Assembly: GCF_963678635.1 (NCBI RefSeq) | Contig: NC_087067.1 | Span: 19,661,639 to 19,725,638 of the forward strand | Reading direction: 5' to 3' | Source: Symsagittifera roscoffensis | Taxonomy: Eukaryota; Xenacoelomorpha; Acoela; Convolutidae | DNA: 64,000 bases | In this document: positions 55,412 through 64,000 of the stretch, one piece after another | Layout of the letters: every line of letters begins with the position of its first letter | How positions within the stretch are numbered: the stretch's first letter is position 1 | Made by a program: the position numbers and the translations under genes | The notes under the pieces: model-generated | What the model saw: only the letters and a program-made list of their open reading frames with translations | Told to the model about the DNA's origin: nothing | Database searches by the model: none

Positions 55412-57576
55412 AATAGAAGCAACAAAAACATGAGACGGGACATTGAATTGATTAGCTATCGAATAGAAGTAATTGTTCTTTTCTGAGGTGTTGAAACTGA
55501 GTTCAAACTTTCCTTTATAGATCATACTACAAATTTTCTAAACAATTTTTTAAGTTTTCAAGGTATGTAATACAAGTTGAGAAAAATTGTAGGTAAAAAT
55601 CAACTTTTATGGGCAAATAATGCTGAACGCAGTTTTACAGTACGAAGTTTTGACTTATGCGTTTTATGCGTCAACAGAGGAAAAGCTGCATTTCGACTCT
55701 AATTCAAGATACCGTTAGTGAGAGAAACTAGCTTACAATTTTGAGCAAGACAGTTTTAGATAGGCAGATACATGCAAACAAAAGGTAACGAAACTTTCCA
55801 ATACTACGCAGATTTTTAATTGCGGTTTCAGGGCTTCAATATCAAATCTAAGTCTTCAATTTTGATTTTTTGCACGAATTCATTCAAGGAAGTTTCCAAA
55901 TGATTCAACTCATTTTTGAGTAAATTTTTTTTTAGTATTATTCTAAAATTTACTGTTTTTAGCAGAAGCAAATAGCCCAAAAGTCAAGTAGATCTGTAAG
56001 AATCAATTTTTCCATTAAATTTTTGTCTGACTATATAGTGGAGGTACCAGCCGGAGACATTTTTAATGTGGAGAGCGGAAGACTGGAGGAAACAACAAAA
56101 ACACTGCGGAGAAGCAACCTTGAAAAAATGACTGAAAGAGTCTGGAAAATTTGTTATAACATGGCCAAAATTTTGAAAACACTAAAATCCTAAGAATAGA
56201 CGAGGAAAACGGTTCCCATAAATTTTCTGCAAAAAAAATAGACAATGAAATAAACGTTCTACAAAAAAGGGGCAGATATAGAAATTCGAAGGTTGTTAGG
56301 ATAGGTTTTTTGTATTGCCAAAAAAATCAAGATGAAAAAAGAAGTATCTAAAAATGCACTGGAATCCAGATTAATCATACGACAGATACAGAAAAATAAT
56401 TATTGCCTGCCGAGTATCGAAAACCAACTTGCGACAAAATTTTCCAGCAACTGTAGTTGGAAACCGGTAGTTGGTGGCCAAAATTCTTCTCTTCCAGATT
56501 TGTCAAAGAGGGATTCCTGAAGGACCCGAGGAAAGTAGATATGATTCCAATGACCCGAGGAAAATATATGATCCCAACAATAAAAAAAAGAGTGTTGGTG
56601 TGGATTGTGGTTAAAAAAATTTTTGTCAATTTTTGTCGACTGAAATTGCAAACTTCAGACGATGCTCAAATTCTTGCATATGAACCTAAGGAGTTATTGA
56701 TTGCCTCGAAAAAATTACGTGGACTGGGGGTCCTGCTGCCATCTATTTCTCAATTGCCAAAATTATCGAAATTAAATTTTCTCAGGCAGTGATCACTAAC
56801 TTGTGTTGAATGAATTTTCGTGACCATCAAAAAACGTTCCCAAGCCTTGTTAGCGTAAATTTTTTCTGCTTGGTGTGATAAAAGAATCTGACGTAGAAAT
56901 GTAATTTAGGCATATTAGACAGTCAAAGAGTAATATCTCCAAAATGAACATAATTGTTGTAGAAAAATAATTAGAAAAACTAAAAGAAAATTTAGGAAGC
57001 TTTGTTTAGGAAACTTTTTGCTGAAACTTTTAGAAATTTTTTATTACCAAATTGAAGCCTAAAAACTCCAAAAACAGTTTTACTTGCTTGGGCATAATTC
57101 AGTTAGTAAGCCTGCTCGCCGGCTTTTTTCGCTCGATATAAGACAAAAAATCATAAAATTCAAAAGAGTTTTTCTCAACACTGGGTTTTTTTTGGAAATT
57201 TTTAAGGTGGTTCGAATCACGACTGAAAGGGCTTTATAATGTCATATCACTCAACCCAGTCCGATCATTGTTTGTGGTACCTGATTTTGCGTGGAAAACA
57301 AACAGCAAAAAAAACTAAAACACCCAAATATAAAGTTCCTCCCCATTTTCAATATTCGGAACAAAAACAAAATATACTGCACTGCTGAACAGTCATACCA
57401 AATTGATGAAATGACGTAAGACGAGAGATAACACACTATTCAACGGATTTCAAAAAGGAAATATAGACAAATTCTAAGTTTTCCTGGCCTTAGCTTTGTA
57501 AAAACAGTGACATAAAGGTTCCATAAATGTTTTATAGGAGTTTACGTATTGGGAGATATGTCTGATGAATTTCAAA

Positions 57577-58051
57577 GTTTGATGGGGATGTACTTAAGAA
57601 AACACTAAATACCGATAGTTACCCAGATGATATTTTAATAGCGACAGTTAGCGCAACCTGGGAATACACGAGAAGGGTCTTTGAATTTTTCAAAACGCTC
57701 GACGAAACCTTGCCAGACCATTTGTAACTTATTTGAACCCTGTAAAAACAAAGATACGAAAAAAACAACCCAGTCAAGGTGAACAACGTGGCTGAAAAAC
57801 AACTACAGTATGGTTTTTCTGTTGAACAAATGCCGTAAAGAGATGTGTGCGTTGTCGACCCTCTATCTCGTCATTTAATAAACAAACCGGCAGTGGTTCT
57901 TCTCCCTCTTCTGTCAAATACCGATTTTGCGTTAAGAGATATTGCATCAGTAGGGTTTTTAGCCCCGCAGCACATTTTTAGGAGTAAGTCTCAAAATTCG
58001 GGTGGACTTTTTTTTACTGACAGGGGATCCATGAACTACATCAATCGGTAG
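57577..58051 (+). pseudogene. Gypsy-like RT/RNase H end fragments (copy 2)
   Basis: Counterpart of 50100-50574 with the same motifs. Confidence 0.45.
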
Positions 58052-59704
58052 AATGCCACCAGAATTCCATGCATTAAGAGTATTAAGGCCAAGAACCCGT
58101 CAATTCAGAGGGTTTCCACACCCCTGCTGAACACATAAGCTGGGCCCATGTTGAACAAGTACCTGGGATACACCAGATACAAAACTAGCATCAGGTTGAT
58201 CGACATGCTCAAGAGATCCTGTACGAACGCCTCAAAAATAGTGTTCCCCGCGTAAAATATCTTATCCATGTACTTCTTCGCCCAGCAAGGACTCAAGAAT
58301 TTCAAGATTCCGTATGATTTTCTGGTTTTCAATTCAACCTTTGCATGCTCTCTCCTAAAGACAACGATAGTGGTCTCGTTTGATGACGTGACGAACGTTC
58401 CCACCTTCATTTCCCTCTTTCCACCGTCATTACCCTCCGGCAGAAACTGCCATATTTGCTTAATTAGGGGAGGCGCGTTTTCCTTTGTCTTGTCCGTAAT
58501 CTTCTCCAGCATTGGCGTCAAGAACGGCCATTTCCCTCTTTCTTGAGTTAGGCGATACGCCATCGACTTCAACTGCTTCTCTGCTCCCGACCCAAACTTT
58601 CGATCGTTGATGGATCCCCTCGCACTGCTAGTGGAACCCGTAATCGAGAGCTCCATGCTCCGAAACCACAAACTGGCGGTCAAGTGGCTCACCACGGGCT
58701 GCTCATCCCCTATCTCAGATTCGATATCTATAGACAAAGCACCTCGTCCAACACGAACAATATTCCTGCAAGCTCGTAGAAACCCCTAGGGGCAGGAGAC
58801 ACATCTGCCTAAGCCACCACAATTTTCGACTTCAAAAATCTCAAGTTCACCGGCTCAAGTTCTCAATTAGGAGCTCCCGTTAACATCCGCAGCCCTCCGC
58901 AATCAAGACTAACATCGCATACACGAACTGAAGAGCTGGTGGCATGCTTGCATAGCCTGGTCAGGAATTGAATACCAACTTCGTTTTCTATCCCAGTCGA
59001 GGGGTCATTAATTTCTGCGCCTCGTTCATTGCGCTAAGCAACGTCTGAATCACATCCCAGATCTTCTTCGGTGTCGGCTCTCCATTTCTCAAGGGCCCAA
59101 GCAATCCTGCTGCCTGCAGATGATCATTCATCCCCGCCAACAACAACAACTCGGGTTCACACGGCGTTTCTGAGTTCATTGCCACAACCAGAGTCAACAT
59201 CTGATTGAGCTCCGACCCCGACAGCAGGTACACCAACGTTTCTGGCCAGAACAACTTTGGAGACGTTCCATCGAAGTCCGAGCCCCAACAATGATCACCC
59301 TCGCTGCTCCAGGGTCTGAGCGATCATAGACTGCCAGAGTCTTGGCCAGTTGTGAGGTTTTATAGGATTTTTCGATCTGGGGTCTTTCGACAATTTTGGG
59401 CCCAAGTAAGCAGTATCGGGGAGTCCTATACTCTTCGGCTCAAAAAGCTTCTTCACAGCTCTTAACTGCGCGGGAATCGCCACCCTAATTCTGACAATGC
59501 TCGTGCGATGCTTCGATGGTTCCACGATGAGGCCTGGGCTTCCCAATTCCTTGAGAGGCCGGTAGTTGACTGGACCGAAGATCGATTTCTTGGAATTCCA
59601 GTTAGATCCGCTGTTTCCAAAGTTTTATCTGGAGAAAAATGCGCTTCGTGCACTTTCAGCCAAACCACGCAAAACCTCCAAAATTTCATCCTCGCTTAAT
59701 TTGA
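58036..59704 (-). pseudogene. SGNH/GDSL-like protein with C-terminal membrane segments, antisense (copy 2)
   Basis: Same gene as 50559-52226. Here the C run near 58247 is one base longer, and the last frame stays open from 58737 to 58105. It includes LSMSINLMLVLYLVYPRYLF (membrane-like) and FNMGPAYVFSRGVETL before a TGA. After that stop the same frame gives another hydrophobic stretch, IDGFLALILLMHGILVAF, up to a TAG at 58036-58038. The upstream breaks (GDS block, mid-domain stops) are shared with copy 1 and so predate the duplication. Confidence 0.5.
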
Positions 59705-60554
59705 TAAATCAGGATTTATCTACAATTTGAAAAAATTAAGAAAAATTTATATCCTAGACAAGTAATTAAAGAAAATGTTTTTTTTTTCAATATCATAATA
59801 TTAAAGAAAGTGACTCCTGCATGTTGATTGGTGGAAATAGCCTTGACAAAACAATCAATAAAATGAACGCGAAGAAAAAATTGACTATGCTGCTGAACAG
59901 CTTCAAACAAACCAGGGCAAGCACACTTGAAAGTATGTCAAATTCACACACCAAAACAAAACTGTGTAATCCTGACTGCAGGACAAAAGATTTGGCAAGG
60001 TTCTGTTATTTAATCAAGTAGCTGATTCTATCTCTTCCATTTCTGAGTCAAAACTGACTTGGATGAAAGCTCCAATGCAGTTAAACCCCTGTGAATATCC
60101 TGTATAGCCCTTTCCCGGAGCGTAACTGCTAATCAATTCATGCTCAGGGCCTCCTTTTTCAATGGATAGCAGTTTCTGATATTCGTTTCTTGGTTTTGCC
60201 TACCGTTAAGGAGCTGATGCCACCAAAATTAAAAACGCTAAAACAAAATGGAAAACAAGATATTGCTCAGTTAGAGGTCTTTTCTTCTCATGTCTTGATA
60301 ACCTCCCTCAGAATGGTGGCTGCTAATACTTTGAGGGACGCCTAGTTCTGTAAGAACCCCAATGCTATCGAGTTTACAAGAAACGTACGCAGGCCAGTTC
60401 GCAATGAATAACTCAGCCATCTAGTGTTTTTGATGCTCTAAAATCTGTCGTTAAACTGAAGTCCTTGGAGGAAACTGTATTTAGTATGTACAAACCAGTA
60501 AGGTTTTAAAACCAGTTAGACCTTCGGCTGATGTGAGAGAATTGTATCCTGCGG

Positions 60555-60775
60555 TATAATCAGAACGATATTGGAAATTCGACTTCACTGGCTCTAGCGT
60601 ATACATCCTTGTGTGTATCGATCATTTTTCAAAGTGTCTATCAGCACAAATCATTACTAGCACTCCAGCTTAAGAGTTCATACAGAACAAAATAGCCCTT
60701 TAAGGCTCATCAAATACCATCAGAACAGATCAAGGTTCATGTTTAAGGGCTAAAGAAGATGAAAAATTTGGCAGT
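60555..60775 (+). pseudogene. retroelement integrase core fragment (copy 2)
   Basis: Counterpart of 53080-53300, with the same two motif regions but several base differences and a 2-base insertion near 60538. This part of the duplication is more diverged than the rest. Confidence 0.6.
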
Positions 60776-60928
60776 CAAACAAAACCTGAATTATGAAGAA
60801 ATTATCTAGACAAGGGGAAAATTAATTTGCCGAGCAGAAAGGGAGGATTGGGGCATACCGGAGAACATACAACATGCGATACTTGATGAGTCACTCTCTT
60901 GAAATACATTGGAAAAACTCTTAAATAA

Positions 60929-61310
60929 CACTAAAATATACGAAAGCTAATTAAGAAATCTAAAACTATACGAAATCTAGAAGTAACACACAATCCATTC
61001 AGCCCAAAAAGCCCAAAAAAAGAGGCGTCAGATAATCTATTTTTACGCCTCACTAAAACCGAAAAAAAGACATCCAGGAAACTTTTAATGTCTGACACGT
61101 CAAAATTTTAGAAACAAACGGGCTATTTTATAAGACTAATAATTTCACGTCGCAATGCAGCCGTAAGCAGTTCACGAGATACTTTTCTAAATGAAAAAGA
61201 GTTTGCCTTACAGGACGATTGAAAACCCATTTTGATCCCAATCGAATAAACAAGTTGCGTACCCTGCGATCATCACAATAGATTTTTCAACTACCACTAT
61301 CTAGCTATAG
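60929..61310. other. spacer after duplication copy 2
   Basis: AT-rich, non-coding. Contains 'actatacgaaatctag' and similar near-repeats at 60935-60985. Confidence 0.35.
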
Positions 61311-62222
61311 GCTTTCGAAGAGAAAGAGTCGGATGAGATTTCAAGTGAACCAAAAATCCTAAAGGACATCAAGGAATACCTTTGTACTTCAAGTCAGCCT
61401 CTTTATGCTAAGAACGCTAATATTCTGAAGTTAGAAAACCCGAGTGCTACAGTTACTATCAGCAGCCCTGATGAATTATTTGGACCGAATACTACAGCTA
61501 AGCGGATAGTTTCTAGTACTATTGCAGAACCTACATTCAGCAGCGTTTTCAATGCAACGGTGGCTTCACCAATCAGAAGTGAAACTGATACACAACCGAA
61601 GAGCGGATTTCAACCTACCTCTATCGAGACTGCTACAGAGACGCCGACATCAAGTGAGTCCCAAAATCGGACCAGTTTGAAACCCCAGGATGTTCCATTG
61701 AAAAATCAACCAAGACACAGAACTCAAGACACGGAGGTTTGAGCACAGAACTCAATTACTGGGGAAAGAGTTTCCACCAGCCTTTCTCAGAAGAATTCTG
61801 ATGAGCGCTCTGGAGAACAAGTTAAAATACCAATTCATAACCCTGAAACTGAGCCTCTTGGGGCCATCTGAGCCTCTCGTAATTTGAGGGATTGATGACC
61901 TGGTAACCCTTTCCCCGATTGCGAGCTCTCTGGTTTCGGTACCTCCAGAATGTTAGTAGTCAAGACTCTCGAAAACTCAGCGTGGGAGACTTCATTCAAC
62001 TCCGTGGTGTCTTCTAACTCTGAGGAGGGACTATCTCTACATTCTAATGCCAACATGGCTCCGCTGGAACAGTGGTTTCCTTTCGATTCGATTGCAGGTA
62101 ACAGTGACATATTGGGAGGAAAAATGACGTTGAATGCACTAAGAAACCGTTCAGTCCAAACATTTGAAACAAACCTAGATACTAGATACCTATGTTACCA
62201 CAACCTGGTGACAAATCTATGA
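61311..62222 (+). pseudogene. degenerate Ser/Thr-rich coding remnant
   Basis: An open frame runs from just after 'ctatctagctatag' (61310) to a TGA at 61740-61742 (143 residues). It has no internal Met of clear use, is rich in Ser, Thr, Glu and Pro, and includes 'SSTIAEPTFSSVF'. The same frame continues past the TGA for ~42 residues to ~61871. Another frame covers 61950-62222. GC content is above that of the surroundings. It could be an exon of a host gene (the AG before it would be an acceptor) or a piece of the retroelement remnant upstream. Not identified. Confidence 0.4.
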
Positions 62223-62689
62223 AGACTTTTTTCCTCTGTTTAAAGTTTGACTTTCGAACTTAATCCTGCTCATGCCGGGAGCCACATATGAATATAACTT
62301 CATCTTAGTTCCACTTAAACTACTGAATCTTAACGTTATTAGTAGAATTCAAACATCTCCAGTTTTAATCCTCATTCTGCTTCAAACTACAAACCTCCTT
62401 TTTGTACTAAAAAGTACTTCTTAAAAGTTATTCAAATTGAGCGATTCATTAATCAAACTTCGTTTCTTTGCTGTTTGTATTGACTGTCCTCACAGTTTTT
62501 CTTCTTCCTGGTATAGCAATTAAGAAGACCCCAAAACTCTACTGAGCGGCTCAATACCTCGATATATGATTATCCAAGTGGGCTATGGCGTTGGTCTTAA
62601 ATTTTTTATGCTGACTTATGGCACATTTCTCTCGGTGGACAAAGGAAAGCATTTCATCTGATTGTTTGAAAAAAAAACTTTTAACGGGG
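62223..62689. other. spacer
   Basis: No recognised gene or repeat boundary. Confidence 0.3.
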
Positions 62690-63320
62690 TATGTACAGTA
62701 TAGTCATATACTCTTTGCTGCGTTGCAGTGCTGCTACACAACTCATTTATTGTTCCGACCATTGAAAATGGGGAGGAACTTTGTATTCGTGTGTGTATTT
62801 TTTGTTTTTTTTCCCACGCAAAATCAGGTACCACAATAATCAACAAACTGGGTTGAGTGATATATCATATGGGAGCACTTTCAATCTTTCGTGATTCAAA
62901 CGACCTTGAAAAATGTCCAAAAAATTGTCTCAGTGTTGAGAAAAACCGGTTTGAAGTTTTTGATTTGTGGTCTTATTTCGAATTAATATGGCGTGAACGT
63001 GTAGGCTTTTAAGCTGAATTATGCCTAATTTGAGACATTAAAACTTAGTTTTAAGCATGTAAAACAATTTTTTAGAGTTTTTTTGCTTCAATTTTTTTAA
63101 AAAGTTTTTCTAGTAATTTTTCTACGAAAATTTTTGTCCAAGTTGCCTATATCACTACGACTGTCTAATATGCCTCAATTGTATTTTTTCGTCAGATCCT
63201 TTTATCACACCAAGCTGAAAAAAACAACACCAATTTGGAAAAAAAATTTCTAAACCGTAATTTTCTTACGACAATTTATGGTCGGAACATTCTTTCTGCT
63301 TGCACAGTAACCGGCTATCC
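62690..63320 (-). repeat. dispersed repeat, inverted relative to 9840-10260
   Basis: In reverse complement it shares 'aacaaggatagcc', 'gaatgttccgacc', 'aattggtgttgtt', 'tgcgtgggaa' and 'ggtaccacaa' blocks with 9840-10260, and its 'ggtac(c)tgattttgcgtggg' block with 49790-49820 and 57270-57300. Confidence 0.5.
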
Positions 63321-63904
63321 TTGTTTTTATTTTGCGGTAAACCTTACTACCATCTTATCTGGTATCTCCCAAACAGCTGTGTAGCTTTTGCACATCCTTG
63401 TTCATTTTGCTGTTTAAATTTTTGATTCAACGACTAGTTCGATTGATTTAACTCATCTTTTAACTCAACTTTAACTTCGATTTCATCATAAAACCAGAGT
63501 AGTTAGAATTTTTAAACAATCACTCATTGAACTTTTGTTCCTCAGCTATTTATTTTGGAATTTTTGCTATACATGAATTTTTTTTACTCTTGGTCAAATG
63601 CTTGCCAGGGTCAAAATGGTCTGTTTTGAATTCATATGCCACCACTTTTTGTATCCTTATTGTCAAAGGAAAGGGTCGACACCTTATCTAATACATCTTT
63701 TTTTGCTACAGTGGTGTTTGAAACTTCAAATCGATTGTTATACGCTTTTATTTGAAAGGGAGAATGTGGTATTTTAGGGTCGTCATTTTTGTCAGTTAGT
63801 TATGAGTTGAATTTGTATGTTACCTTTGAGGCCAACTACGTCTTGTGGCGTTGTTTGCTACCAGTGCGTTTGAGACTTTTTTAACTTCAAAAAATTCGAT
63901 CCCA
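63321..63904. other. spacer, possibly inside the same element
   Basis: Lies between two segments that both have counterparts, in mirrored order, at 8.5 and 9.8-10.3 kb. The sequence itself is too diverged to align by eye. Confidence 0.3.
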
Positions 63905-64000
63905 TGCCATGGCAATAATAATGTGTGAGGACGAGCTCTCACTTGACCTCTAGCTTCAGGTCTACCACAGCGCGACCGATTTCGGCTGCAATGGTGGTAC
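63905..64000 (-). repeat. dispersed repeat, copy C (cut by window end)
   Basis: The reverse complement of 'gagctctcacttgacctcta' through 'ggctgcaatggtggtac' matches 8515-8600. The copy runs off the window. Confidence 0.6.

Larger units (their letters stand above)
54119..60928 (+). repeat. 6.8-kb direct duplication, copy 2
   Basis: Second copy of the block at 46638-53440, same orientation, separated by ~680 bp that include the 392-bp palindrome. The ends are abrupt on both sides. Confidence 0.92.

Noticed and set aside
61835-62110. Minus-strand 91-codon frame with Ser/Glu-rich sequence
   Set aside because: Overlaps the plus-strand remnant, and neither strand has a domain. The plus frame is longer when the upstream open part is counted, so only that was listed.
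1-64000. CRISPR arrays, bacterial promoters or ribosome binding sites
   Set aside because: Split genes and LTR/hAT elements show an animal nuclear genome. No regularly spaced direct repeats with unique spacers were seen.

Overview
The window looks like part of an animal nuclear genome, most likely an invertebrate. The evidence is split genes with GT-AG introns, a rhodopsin-type GPCR, very AT-rich spacer DNA, many decayed transposons and one assembly gap (200 N). A nematode-like host is plausible but cannot be shown from sequence alone. No bacterial operons, rRNA, tRNA or CRISPR arrays were seen.

Layout. 1-13.5 kb is gene-poor repeat DNA: fold-back element fragments, two hAT-type non-autonomous elements (one with a perfect 8-bp target duplication, one with a BED-finger transposase remnant), a C-rich to G-rich strand switch, and local tandem repeats. 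13.5-43.5 kb holds four phase-compatible exons of a class A peptide-type GPCR (TM2 to the C-terminus; the TM1 exon was not found). The third intron is 27.2 kb long and carries a complete, sense-oriented Ty3/Gypsy LTR element of about 18.9 kb (22996-41870). The last GPCR exon is tandemly duplicated (604-bp period).

The LTR element is the most unusual object. Between its ~414-bp LTRs lie, in order: two small 5' accessory ORFs, gag (capsid, then a zinc knuckle and an Asn/Arg/Ser-rich tail), protease, reverse transcriptase, RNase H, a DD35E integrase with a GPY-like end, a multi-membrane-segment protein with a Pro/Ser/Thr-rich tail, a Cys-containing envelope-like glycoprotein with a C-terminal membrane anchor, and another ~600-residue unknown ORF after env. 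It has many frameshifts and stops, a lost protease Asp and an altered zinc knuckle, so this copy looks dead. The integrase triad and the RT YLDD box are intact. The LTRs differ at 13 of 402 compared bases by eye.

45-61 kb is dominated by a directly repeated 6.8-kb block (46638-53440 and 54119-60928). Most of it is nearly identical, but the last ~550 bp are clearly more diverged. The block holds fragments of a LINE-like RT, a Gypsy-like RT and an integrase. On the opposite strand it holds a broken gene for an SGNH/GDSL-like protein with C-terminal membrane segments. A near-perfect 392-bp palindrome lies just after the first block. 61.3-62.2 kb is a degenerate Ser/Thr-rich coding remnant, and the window ends in dispersed repeats that also occur, inverted, near 8.5-10.3 kb.
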